Part shown: positions 23,661 to 32,128 of the stretch, piece after piece
Layout: the number at the start of each line of letters is the position of its first letter
Position numbering within the stretch: position 1 is the first letter of the stretch
Assembly: GCA_021781745.1 (NCBI GenBank)
Contig: JAJXWH010000017.1
Location: forward strand, 1-64,000
Reading direction: 5' to 3'
DNA from: Bacillota bacterium
GTDB taxonomy: Bacteria > Bacillota > Clostridia > Clostridiales > Clostridiaceae
DNA: 64,000 bases
Notes under the pieces: generated by a model
What the model was told of the DNA's origin: nothing
Database searches by the model: none
What the model saw: the letters and a program-made list of their open reading frames with translations, nothing else
Made by a program: the position numbers and the translations under genes

Positions 23661-23980
23661 TTGCTATAGATACCCAAATTTGAACTTAGACTTATGTAGT
23701 AACTTACCGAAATCATAAATATTGTTATTCCGAAAAACTATGAAAATTTCGCTGAAGGTTCTTAGTTGCAGGTTGCATCCACATTAGCATGCTCCAACTT
23801 TCAGTTTGACAAGCTAATGTGGAACAACCTACAACTAAGAACCTTTAACAGCTCATTTTCAAATGTTTTCTTCATAAAAATATTTATGATTTCTGGTGAA
23901 GATATCTACTTAAAGTTTAGCAAACATGGAAATATTTCTATCTAATAGGTTCAAATTTTAATTTAGATATCTATAACCCA
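23661..23980. repeat. Full-length imperfect palindrome, MITE-like
   Basis: The 499-base gap between the DUF1934 gene and spoIIR holds a palindrome about 320 bases long. The ends pair (GCTATAGATA near 23663 with TATCTATAAC near 23972). Next pair GAAATCATAAATATT (23709) with AATATTTATGATTTC (23879), and TGAAAAT with ATTTTCA. The core stem AAGGTTCTTAGTTG (23755) pairs with its complement at 23832-23845. No coding frame lies inside. Such end-to-end pairing is typical of MITEs. Confidence 0.6.
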
Positions 23981-24125
23981 ATTCACAAAGTATAATGCAG
24001 ATTTATTTTCAAAGGTCATATTCAGAGAAAGTTATAATTACAAAAATAGTATCTACATTGTACTTTTTTAAATTTATACACATGATTAAATATCTTATTA
24101 CTTAAATGTCTCATAACTCTGTTTT

Positions 24126-24881
24126 TTAACTAAATAAATCCTTAAACAACTCTACGATTTTAAATTTTATTTGTATATTATTATTTTCTTTATCATCATC
24201 TTCTTGTTTATTTGGTTCATCTTTATCCTGGTTTAATTGCTCATGCAAATTAGATTGATTTTCACTTGATTTTATTTTTTCTTCTGTTTTATCATACTCT
24301 ACTTGCGCCTTTGACTCATCAACAAAACATAATGGTGGAAACATTACACACCACCAATTTCTCCCTTGTCCACTTCCTATAATTATCCTAAAGGCCTCAT
24401 AGTTACCTTGTGGTAAAGTTATGTTACCATAAGACTTTTCAGGGAAATTTTCTCTAGATAATTGAACCTGTACATTATATCCATAATTATTTTCTTTAAT
24501 TACTTCTTCCGCGATTTTCTTTACTTCCTGCATCCTGTCTTTTATAATTTGCCTAGACTCATCTAAGGATGCTGAATTATTTAAATAAGGATATAAATAA
24601 TCTATTACTTTATCTTTAACTTTTAATTTTAATTTTTGGTCATCATCATTATCACTATTCGCTATTACATGAAATCTTATTAATGAATCTTTAACCTCAT
24701 CATAATTAAGTACCCTATTACTCTCTATATTATCAGTACCTTTACCAGTTCCAACCAGGTTAACCTTGAAATTACTACCATTATTCCCTTGTATGCTTGT
24801 ACACCCGCAGGCAAATATAATTATATTTAAACTTATCAAAACAGTAAAAAGAATTTTTTCAAATTTTAAATATTTTTTCAT
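24126..24881 (-). CDS. spoIIR: Stage II sporulation protein R
   Basis: This forespore-made, secreted signalling protein triggers SpoIIGA processing of pro-sigma-E in the mother cell. The 251-residue product has an N-terminal signal sequence (about residues 10-27, ending in a lipobox-like FACGC). It also has the family core LIRFHVIANSDNDDDQKLKL and GQGRNWWCVMFPPLCFVDES. A hydrophilic tail of about 60 residues, acidic and Asn-rich, extends the usual length. A sigma-F-type promoter and an RBS-sequestering hairpin lie just upstream. Confidence 0.95.
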   Translation of the reverse strand: MKKYLKFEKILFTVLISLNIIIFACGCTSIQGNNGSNFKVNLVGTGKGTDNIESNRVLNYDEVKDSLIRFHVIANSDNDDDQKLKLKVKDKVIDYLYPYLNNSASLDESRQIIKDRMQEVKKIAEEVIKENNYGYNVQVQLSRENFPEKSYGNITLPQGNYEAFRIIIGSGQGRNWWCVMFPPLCFVDESKAQVEYDKTEEKIKSSENQSNLHEQLNQDKDEPNKQEDDDKENNNIQIKFKIVELFKDLFS

Positions 24882-24887
24882 AATTAA

Positions 24888-24932
24888 ACCCCCTTGTAGT
24901 TCAAAGTATTACCACTTGGGGGTTTTTTATAC
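24888..24932 (-). promoter_or_regulatory. Sigma-F-type promoter and RBS hairpin of spoIIR
   Basis: On the minus strand GTATA (24928-24932), 14 bases and GGTAATACT (24905-24913) fit the forespore sigma-F consensus (GYATA, then GGNNANAHT). AAACCCCC upstream pairs with the GGGGGTTT that holds the spoIIR ribosome site (24889-24893). A transcript arriving from ispE would hide the site. One starting from the sigma-F promoter (about 24898) would lack the 5' arm. On the plus strand the same hairpin ends in six Us. Confidence 0.65.
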
Positions 24933-24942
24933 ACTTTCTAAC

Positions 24943-25785
24943 TTAAATTGTTCTTGTAATAAATACATCTTTATACTTCTTCTTCATATTATCATAACAT
25001 ATTTGTGCTTTTAACATGTCATCAAAAAAAGCAAAAACTGTAGGGCCACTTCCACTCATCATACTGCCAATAGCACCATTTAATTTTGTTTCTTCCTTGA
25101 TATTTGAAATGATTCTATGCTTTTTCAAAGTTACATTTTCTAATAAATTTTTCATATTATTTACTACATAATAGATATCATCATTTTCCATTCCCTTAAT
25201 TATTTCATCTATTCTAGGATGAAGAACAACCTTTGATAGATCAAAAGCTTTATATACTTCTTTAGTTGATACACCAAAAGGCGGTTTTATTAAAACTAAA
25301 ATTTTATTTTGAAATTTTTTTAATGGAGTAATTTTTTCCCCAATACCTTCACACAATGCTGTTCCACCATTTATGCAATAAGGAACATCCGCACCTAGCT
25401 TTAATCCTAGCTCTTTTAATCTTTCATCATCAGTATTTATATTAAACAACTTATTCATAAGCTTTAAAACTCCTGCAGCATCAGTACTACCTCCAGCCAA
25501 TCCAGCTGAAACAGGAATATTTTTAACTAAATTTATGTCAACTCCATCATTAATAGAATAAACTTCCTTAAACAGTTTTGCTGCTTTATATGCTAAATTT
25601 CTTTCATCCGTAGGAACATAGTGCTTATTACACCTTAAGTTTATTCCCGAATTACTTCTCTCAATTTCAATTATGTCATATAAATCTATTGTCTGCATTA
25701 TCATTTTTAACAAATGATATCCATCATCTCTTTTTCCTACAACATCTAAGGCAATATTTATTTTTCCATAAGCCTTAATCTTCAT
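24943..25785 (-). CDS. ispE: 4-diphosphocytidyl-2-C-methyl-D-erythritol kinase
   Basis: It phosphorylates CDP-methylerythritol in the MEP pathway of isoprenoid synthesis. The GHMP-kinase core is present: KAYGKINIALDVVGKRDDGYH at the N-terminus, the ATP loop NIPVSAGLAGGSTDAAG, and the C-terminal MMSGSGPTVFAFF. The frame extends to a GTG at 25806. However, AGAGGAGA lies nine bases before ATG at 25785, so I start there (280 residues). Confidence 0.96.
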   Translation of the reverse strand: MKIKAYGKINIALDVVGKRDDGYHLLKMIMQTIDLYDIIEIERSNSGINLRCNKHYVPTDERNLAYKAAKLFKEVYSINDGVDINLVKNIPVSAGLAGGSTDAAGVLKLMNKLFNINTDDERLKELGLKLGADVPYCINGGTALCEGIGEKITPLKKFQNKILVLIKPPFGVSTKEVYKAFDLSKVVLHPRIDEIIKGMENDDIYYVVNNMKNLLENVTLKKHRIISNIKEETKLNGAIGSMMSGSGPTVFAFFDDMLKAQICYDNMKKKYKDVFITRTI

Positions 25786-25946
25786 TCTTATATATCTCCT
25801 CTGCACATTTTAACAATATTTTATCATAGGTAAAAAATCTTGTCTAATAAAGTTATACAAGAAGAATTTTATATAGTTGTATAGTTGTTGGATTTTAGGC
25901 TTGTTATAACAGAAAATTATAAATAAATCTCGCACTTAAATAAAAA

Positions 25947-28592
25947 CTATATATTATTAACATATTGCCTATATCTTTTTGCACTTATTGTAGCTACTTC
26001 TTTTAACGGTTGATTATTTATAAAATTTACAAGCGGTTCTAGTTTTTCGTAAAATACTACAATTATATCATTTTTATTACTGATCCCTACCGCATATTTT
26101 AAAGCATCTACTTCATCTAAACATATATCTACATTTGCACTTTTATTTGCTTCTAGTATAGATTTTTCTAAAATTTCTGCAATTTCACCGACTTTTCTGC
26201 CACGTCTATCTTTATCTTCTTTTATTATTATTTTGTCAAAACCGTTAGCACATAACTCTCCAATTGCATATCCAATATCATTTTTTCTATCTCCTGGTAT
26301 TCCAATTACACCAATTAACCTATTTTTTTCTTTTATTTTTTCTAATGAAGATATTACAGCCCTATATCCTTCAATATTATGGGCATAATCTAAAATAATC
26401 TTTCTATCATAATAGTTATATACATTAAATCTTCCACTATTATCCTTACTATCAGATTTGAAATCCATAAATCCTTTACTAATCATGCAATAATCAATAC
26501 TTAACCCTACTAATCCACCACACGCTGCCATAGCATTTTCAATATTATATTGTAGCTGTCCATTAAAAGAAATAGGAATTTCTTTTATTGAGACAATTTC
26601 ATATTTCTTCTTATTATTAATTACACAAATCATGTCATTTTCTATAAAAACTGCTATTTTACCACTAGATATATTTTCTTGTATCAATGGATTTTCTTTA
26701 GATTTTGAAAAATAGATTTTTTCAGCTTCAAATCTATTAATTATTCTCTTACTATATTTGTCATCAGCATTTATTACTACAAAACCATCTTTTTTGACAG
26801 CTTCTCCAATTAATGCTTTTGCAAAACTTAACTCTTCAATTGTATTAATCCCATCTAGACCCAAATGATCATTGGTTATATTAGTTATAATTCCTACATT
26901 CGCAAGATCATATGCCAGCCCTTTTTTTACCAATCCACCTCGAGCAGTTTCTAAAACAGCTACATCTACATCCTTATTCATTAGTATTGTTCTTGCACTT
27001 TCAAATCCTGTGTCATCACCCTTATGAATACACTTGTCATTTAAATATACACCATCAGTACAAGTCATTCCTACGGTATTACCCATCTTTCTTAACACAT
27101 GACCTATTAGCCTTGTAGTAGTAGTTTTTCCATTTGTACCTGTAATGGAGATTACAGGTATATTGCTAGGTTTGTCATCATAAAGCATTTCAAGTATTGC
27201 TTTACCAACATTACGAGCCTTTCCCTTCGAAGGATAATGATGCATTCTTATTCCCGGAGCAGCATTTATCTCTAAAATAACCCCATTATTTTCTTCAAGA
27301 GGAACTCCAATATCTTTTGTGCAAATATCAACTCCACATATATCTAACTCTAAAGTTTTTGCAGCGTTTATACAATACTCGATATTTTCCTCACAAATAT
27401 CATCTGTACAATCCACAGCCATACCACCTGTTGAAAGATTAGCGTTCTCTCTAAGTAATATCTTTTCTCCATCTTCAGGAATATAATCTAATGTAAATCC
27501 TCTCTTTAACAAACATGAAGTTAATTCTGAATTAATCTTTATCTTTGTTAAAGCTTTTTCATGATCTTCTCCCCTTAAAGGATCTTCATTAATAATATTA
27601 ATTAATTCCCTTAGATTATTCTTTCCATCTCCGATAACAAAAGGTGCTATTCTTAAAGATGCAGCTACCACTTTATAATTAACTACACAAACTCGATAAT
27701 CTTTTCCTTCAAAATATTTTTCAATGATAATATCTTTCTGACTTTTCCGCAAATTCATATATGAATCAACTAATTGTTTTTGATTTTTTATATTAAGTAC
27801 TACACCTTGACCTTTATTTCCACATTGAGGTTTTAACACTACTGGATATCCTATTCTTTCTGCTTCCTGCAATAACCCTATTAAATTAAACACTTTGCTT
27901 CCGTCTGCTACTGGAATATTTTGATTAGCAAGCAATTGTTTTGTTAGGAGCTTATCACAAGAAATGTCAACACTTACGCATTTAGTTTTATTTCCTATTG
28001 AAGCCTCAATAATTTTGCTTGCCTTGCCATACCCAATTTGATAAATATTACTATCTCCAAGCTGGATAACTGGGAGATTATATTCTTTTGCTGCATCGCA
28101 AATTGCTTTTGTTGTAGAGCCCATTTGCTCTTTTTGTAAGATGTCTTTTACAATCTCTATTCTTCCTTGAAAGTCTATAGGATTTTGCTTTATTAACGAG
28201 TTAATTAAATCAATCGTAACATTAGCCGTCTCTATTACTGTGTTTTTATATTCATATTGGACAATTATATAGTACATGTCACCTTCAATTTCTCTTGCTT
28301 TTCCATAGGAAACATCTATACCTAAATTATTCTGTATTGCAATCATTATATGTTCACAAATATGTGCTAAATAGGTTCCTTCTTTTAGTCGCTTAACAAA
28401 CCCGCCCTCTTCATCAATTCCACACCTATGATTTTTGAGTTCAGGTATAATATTTACAAGGTTAAAATTGAAATCAGGTATTTCCTTACTTGGTATTTCG
28501 GAATATCCTTCTAAATCAATATCTATTCTAATACACTTTTTATGGGAATAAATATTTTGCCCTTCATATATTCTCTTTTGTATTATCTTCAT
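25947..28592 (-). CDS. cphA: Cyanophycin synthetase
   Basis: It polymerises Asp and Arg into cyanophycin granules, a nitrogen and carbon store, using ATP. About 881 residues form three parts: an N-terminal domain (about 1-160), an ATP-grasp domain (VVLKPQCGNKGQGVVLN, then GVILEINAAPGIRMHHYPS), and a C-terminal Mur-ligase-like domain with P-loop SITGTNGKTTTTRLIGHVL. The frame extends upstream to a TTG, but ATG at 28592 follows AGGAGG. Its start overlaps the end of cphB by 29 bases, so the two are coupled. Confidence 0.96.
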   Translation of the reverse strand: MKIIQKRIYEGQNIYSHKKCIRIDIDLEGYSEIPSKEIPDFNFNLVNIIPELKNHRCGIDEEGGFVKRLKEGTYLAHICEHIMIAIQNNLGIDVSYGKAREIEGDMYYIIVQYEYKNTVIETANVTIDLINSLIKQNPIDFQGRIEIVKDILQKEQMGSTTKAICDAAKEYNLPVIQLGDSNIYQIGYGKASKIIEASIGNKTKCVSVDISCDKLLTKQLLANQNIPVADGSKVFNLIGLLQEAERIGYPVVLKPQCGNKGQGVVLNIKNQKQLVDSYMNLRKSQKDIIIEKYFEGKDYRVCVVNYKVVAASLRIAPFVIGDGKNNLRELINIINEDPLRGEDHEKALTKIKINSELTSCLLKRGFTLDYIPEDGEKILLRENANLSTGGMAVDCTDDICEENIEYCINAAKTLELDICGVDICTKDIGVPLEENNGVILEINAAPGIRMHHYPSKGKARNVGKAILEMLYDDKPSNIPVISITGTNGKTTTTRLIGHVLRKMGNTVGMTCTDGVYLNDKCIHKGDDTGFESARTILMNKDVDVAVLETARGGLVKKGLAYDLANVGIITNITNDHLGLDGINTIEELSFAKALIGEAVKKDGFVVINADDKYSKRIINRFEAEKIYFSKSKENPLIQENISSGKIAVFIENDMICVINNKKKYEIVSIKEIPISFNGQLQYNIENAMAACGGLVGLSIDYCMISKGFMDFKSDSKDNSGRFNVYNYYDRKIILDYAHNIEGYRAVISSLEKIKEKNRLIGVIGIPGDRKNDIGYAIGELCANGFDKIIIKEDKDRRGRKVGEIAEILEKSILEANKSANVDICLDEVDALKYAVGISNKNDIIVVFYEKLEPLVNFINNQPLKEVATISAKRYRQYVNNI

Positions 28593-29409
28593 GACTAAAC
28601 TTTTCCTCCTCAAAAGGTGACTTTTTTATAAAATCAAATTTATTTCCATCAGTTAATATATGCAATCTCACGTTATGCATACTTAATATGTCATCTGCAT
28701 ATAATTCTGAAACATTTGTATATGTAATTTCACTGCCATCGATAAAATAAACTGCTCCTTCGCCTATAACTTCTATTATTCCAGATTGATTAACTACTAT
28801 TCCTGTATTTTCATCTATTCCTATTCCTAAAACTTCAGGATTTTGTGCTATTCCCGTTAATAACCTTCCTATTCTCCCTCTTTGAGCAAAGTGTTGGTCA
28901 ATTATAACATCTTTAATTAATCCCAATCCTGGGGCCATTTTTAATGTACATTTTCTTGGCGAATCTTCATCTTCACCTTGAACAATCATTGTATCACTCA
29001 TTACGGATGCTCCGGCTGAAGTCCCTACAATAAATGCTCCTTCTCGGCATGCTTCCTTTAAAGCATCATAAACTGGAGTTCCACCAATTAAACTTGTTAT
29101 TCTTAATTGATCACCTCCTGTAAAAAATATTAATGAAGATTTTTTAATTAATTCTACATTCATCTCATCGAATGCTTCGGTTCTTTCATTAATATCTAAT
29201 ACTTTTATATTCTTCACATTGAGCTCTCCAAAAACCTCTTTATATTTATTAGCGGCTTCTTTTGGATATTCAGTTGCAATTGTTGCAACTAATAAAACGT
29301 CATCATTTTTATTAATTGAATTACAAACTCTTCTTAAGATTTCTTTTTTACCTTCTTTATCTTCGGCTCCTCCAATAATTATTAAATTGCCACTTAAAAC
29401 TTTTTTCAA
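28564..29409 (-). CDS. cphB: Cyanophycinase
   Basis: This serine exopeptidase of family S51 cleaves cyanophycin to beta-Asp-Arg dipeptides. The 281 residues contain the nucleophile Ser131 in FIVGTSAGASVMSD, FFTGGDQ before it, and DQHFAQRGRIGRL after it, all diagnostic. It is first in the cphB-cphA pair. Having the degrading and synthesising enzymes in one operon indicates a reusable reserve. Confidence 0.95.
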   Translation of the reverse strand: MKKVLSGNLIIIGGAEDKEGKKEILRRVCNSINKNDDVLLVATIATEYPKEAANKYKEVFGELNVKNIKVLDINERTEAFDEMNVELIKKSSLIFFTGGDQLRITSLIGGTPVYDALKEACREGAFIVGTSAGASVMSDTMIVQGEDEDSPRKCTLKMAPGLGLIKDVIIDQHFAQRGRIGRLLTGIAQNPEVLGIGIDENTGIVVNQSGIIEVIGEGAVYFIDGSEITYTNVSELYADDILSMHNVRLHILTDGNKFDFIKKSPFEEEKFSHEDNTKENI

Positions 29410-29487
29410 TTTTCATCACCTCATATCATGCATTACATATTCTATCCAGCAAATTTAATAATTATTCAAAAATTTAACCATAACAAA

Positions 29488-29532
29488 GGAGAGGTTTTAA
29501 GATAACTTTAGAGTCATCTTAAAATCTCTCCT
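29488..29532 (-). terminator. Hairpin between sipL and cphB
   Basis: The stem GGAGAG + TTTTAAGAT / ATCTTAAAA + CTCTCC is nearly perfect over 15 pairs. It lies 50 bases past the sipL stop and ahead of cphB. A modest U-rich run follows on the minus strand, so it probably ends sipL transcription. Confidence 0.7.
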
Positions 29533-29582
29533 TATAAAGCACATGAAAAAATGATAAGTTTAAAATATGAATTGATTATTTT

Positions 29583-31145
29583 CTAAAAAATTGCTCTTCC
29601 TGGAATTATTAATTTTCGTCCTTCCTCAATATGTTCTGGATCCTCAATCTTATTTATTTTAATCAAATCATCAACTGTTGTATTATATTTTTTAGCTAAA
29701 TTCCAGTACGTATCCCCTGGACCTACAACATAAATGGTTATACTTGCTTTCTTTTCTGGAATACTTCCCTCTTCTTCAACTATGTCTGAAATGAATTCTT
29801 TATTAGTTTTATATAAAACTTTTCCTGATAGTATAACATTAGCTTTAACTGCTATACTATTTCCTTCTATTGCTGCATCCATATTTTCTAAAGTACCCTT
29901 TACTATGGATTTCATGCTTTCATCTGCACCAAGAATATCAATCATAGCTGAAAATGGTATTTCAGCCTTAATATGTGATAAATATTTATCTTCATCAGTT
30001 GTTTTGTATAACACATCTGCTTTAATAATTCCTTCTACAACGACTCTATCTCTCATAACTTGTTTATCAGTTAATATTACAGTGCCATTTGCAGATATAA
30101 TATGTTCAGGTCTTGGATCATTTTCTTTTAATTGAATATTATATTTAATTACTGATTCGGAGCTATTTACTCCATGAAGAATGCCAACTTCATGCTCATC
30201 TTTTTTTAGCCCAAGTAAACACTTAGTAGAATATGCATCTTTAATGGTATCTATGTTTTCTTTTGAGTATATTTTCACATTTGCTTTAACAACAAATTCA
30301 TTGTTTATAATTCTTACTTCTCCCAAATCATCTTCTTCTAACATTAAGTCATTGTTCGCAACTTCATATGAAACTGTTGGAATCATATCAGAGGTAATAC
30401 CCTTGATTTCTTCTTCTTTTGACAAATAAATATCATCTTCTAAAGGAATTATTTCTTTAGAATCATCACCCTTATACAAAATATTTAATTTGCAATAACA
30501 TCCTAAGTAAATTTTATCTTCTAAAATTTTTATTTCCTTTTTATGAAGTAATAGAGAACACTTTAATATTTTGCTTATCTGAGGCTTATCCATCCCCACC
30601 CTGATCATAGATTTACCAACTAATTCTGCATCTTCAGTTGCACTAATTTTATTTATGCTTTCTGTTTTTTTTAGAACTTCTACATCGTCACATCCTTCTA
30701 TGTCTTTTACAAACTCAAATTCATTACTCTTATAAAGCTCCCACTCCACAGTAATTATACCTTGAATTGATATTTTTCTCTCATTCATTATATTGGCTTC
30801 AATATGTTCAACATTGCACGATGCCTCACAAACAACTCTATTTTCCCCTTGATTTAGATCAATATTATTTGTGAAGTTTTGATTATAATTGACTGAGCTT
30901 GCAACAAAGCCATCTTCTTTAGCCAAATATATTACTGTATATTCAACTTTTCCTTCTATAATTATTTTATCACCAATTAGTTCTTTATTAGTTATCATTG
31001 GTCTAGCTTCAACAGTTAATATTTCCTGTACATCTGGATGAGTATCAGGGATTAAATATTCATCTTTCAATACTGTATTAGAATTATTCTCTCTAAGTAA
31101 TTGTTCAAATTGTACATTTTCTTTTACAATATCTATATCTGCCAT
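29583..31145 (-). CDS. sipL: SipL-type spore coat morphogenesis protein (DUF3794/SPOCS + LysM)
   Basis: The 520 residues contain repeated DUF3794 (SPOCS) beta-rich domains. A C-terminal LysM domain begins IYVVGPGDTYWNLAKKYNTT and ends near residue 518. This is the architecture of C. difficile SipL, which binds SpoIVA and encases the forespore, taking the place of SpoVID. No signal peptide is seen, as expected for a mother-cell cytoplasmic protein. It lies downstream of veg, as is usual in clostridia. Confidence 0.85.
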   Translation of the reverse strand: MADIDIVKENVQFEQLLRENNSNTVLKDEYLIPDTHPDVQEILTVEARPMITNKELIGDKIIIEGKVEYTVIYLAKEDGFVASSVNYNQNFTNNIDLNQGENRVVCEASCNVEHIEANIMNERKISIQGIITVEWELYKSNEFEFVKDIEGCDDVEVLKKTESINKISATEDAELVGKSMIRVGMDKPQISKILKCSLLLHKKEIKILEDKIYLGCYCKLNILYKGDDSKEIIPLEDDIYLSKEEEIKGITSDMIPTVSYEVANNDLMLEEDDLGEVRIINNEFVVKANVKIYSKENIDTIKDAYSTKCLLGLKKDEHEVGILHGVNSSESVIKYNIQLKENDPRPEHIISANGTVILTDKQVMRDRVVVEGIIKADVLYKTTDEDKYLSHIKAEIPFSAMIDILGADESMKSIVKGTLENMDAAIEGNSIAVKANVILSGKVLYKTNKEFISDIVEEEGSIPEKKASITIYVVGPGDTYWNLAKKYNTTVDDLIKINKIEDPEHIEEGRKLIIPGRAIF

Positions 31146-31300
31146 CTTTTATACCTCCATAAAATTCCTATTATTTATTTATATACTTATGAGAACAGGT
31201 TTATGATAGGTATATTTTCTTTTTCAAAACAAAATTTAAGCGAAAATTTTACTAAATTCGTCTAATAATTTGTTAATTTAAAATTTTTTTCGTTTTTTTA
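31146..31300. other. Upstream region of sipL
   Basis: No gene. The sipL promoter should lie here on the minus strand. I see sigma-E-like fragments (CATAAGTAT near 31185) but not a properly spaced pair. The rest of the 397-base veg-sipL gap is taken up by the plus-strand promoter and candidate small RNA. Confidence 0.4.
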
Positions 31301-31329
31301 TTGACATATATTATTTTTTGTCGTAATAT
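31301..31329 (+). promoter_or_regulatory. Promoter of the veg-sipL candidate small RNA
   Basis: TTGACA (31301-31306) and TAATAT (31324-31329) are separated by 17 bases on the plus strand. No plus-strand gene follows. Confidence 0.65.
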
Positions 31330-31335
31330 AGTAAT

Positions 31336-31424
31336 TGGTTATTGACCATATAACCTCTCATAAATTCTCAATACCCTTTTATACCATAGTTGAAAGATGG
31401 AAACCCACCATCTTTCTTTTTTTA
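31336..31424 (+). ncRNA. Candidate small RNA between sipL and veg
   Basis: Starting about seven bases after the promoter, the transcript would form a small stem (GGTTAT/ATAACC, 31337-31355). It would end in a strong terminator with GAAAGATGG (31392-31400), CCATCTTTC (31408-31416) and seven Us. The whole unit is about 88 nucleotides with no reading frame. Both flanking genes run on the opposite strand, so this terminator serves nothing else. Confidence 0.6.
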
Positions 31425-31515
31425 TTTTCTAAAACTCTTATTCACCAACTTATTTTATTCCTTTATTGATTAAAATTTTATAAACGCATTTTAGTACTAA
31501 AACTTTCAAATAAAA

Positions 31516-31540
31516 AAGAAAAAACCCCGATTTAATCGAA
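31516..31540 (-). terminator. Terminator of veg
   Basis: On the minus strand AACTTCGAT pairs with ATCGGGGTT (two G-U pairs) around a three-base loop and is followed by TTTTTT. It lies three bases past the veg stop. Confidence 0.85.
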
Positions 31541-31542
31541 GT

Positions 31543-31785
31543 TTATATTCTAGTTGGAAATACCAATTGTACAGTCTTTGTTAATACATCTGAATAACTA
31601 TATGTCACAGTCCTTTGGGTGTCATTTTTTAATCTTATAACAAAAATGCTTGGGTATACACTTTCAATGATACCATCATTAACTAAAATCTTTTTTCTCC
31701 CACCATTAGCCTTAAGAGTCACCTTCTGACCTATGTGCCTCTCTATGTCATTTTTAATGGAAGCAATAGTTTTTACTTTTTCCAT
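31543..31785 (-). CDS. veg: Veg family protein
   Basis: This 80-residue protein belongs to the small Veg family (DUF1021), a compact beta-barrel. It starts KTIASIKNDIERHIGQKVTL and ends with VTYSYSDVLTKTVQL, both typical. In Bacillus Veg affects biofilm matrix genes and spore outgrowth; its biochemical role is uncertain. It has a perfect promoter at 31809-31837 and its own terminator. Confidence 0.92.
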   Translation of the reverse strand: MEKVKTIASIKNDIERHIGQKVTLKANGGRKKILVNDGIIESVYPSIFVIRLKNDTQRTVTYSYSDVLTKTVQLVFPTRI

Positions 31786-31808
31786 TTAAACACCCTCTTT
31801 CACGCTAT

Positions 31809-31837
31809 ATTATATCTTAAAATCATATAATTGTCAA
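31809..31837 (-). promoter_or_regulatory. veg promoter
   Basis: On the minus strand TTGACA (31832-31837), a 17-base spacer and TATAAT (31809-31814) form a perfect sigma-A promoter. The veg promoter of Bacillus is also exceptionally strong. Confidence 0.9.
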
Positions 31838-32128
31838 GCAAAATAAATATTTTATCATTTATAGTGTCATATTGTCAATGTAAACATTTTTCCAATTATA
31901 TATATTTACAAGCTATTTTATTATATTATCTGTATTTTTTTAATTATTATTCTATTTCTTATTAATTTTGCTCTTTTTATTTCTTAATTTAAAAATTTTT
32001 CATATGTTTTGTAACTATGCAACTAACAAAGACCTTTCTTAATCTCAATTTTTTAAATAATATACATAATTACCTTGATGATAGGAAAACTTAGTATATG
32101 ATATTGATATCTTAAGGAGGATAATCTT
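31838..32128. other. AT-rich region upstream of cooS
   Basis: No gene is visible. A possible cooS promoter on the plus strand is TTGATG (32075-32080), 16 bases, then TATGAT (32097-32102), which is a moderate match. The ribosome site AAGGAGG lies ahead of the cooS ATG. No CO- or redox-regulator operator is evident. Confidence 0.45.
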
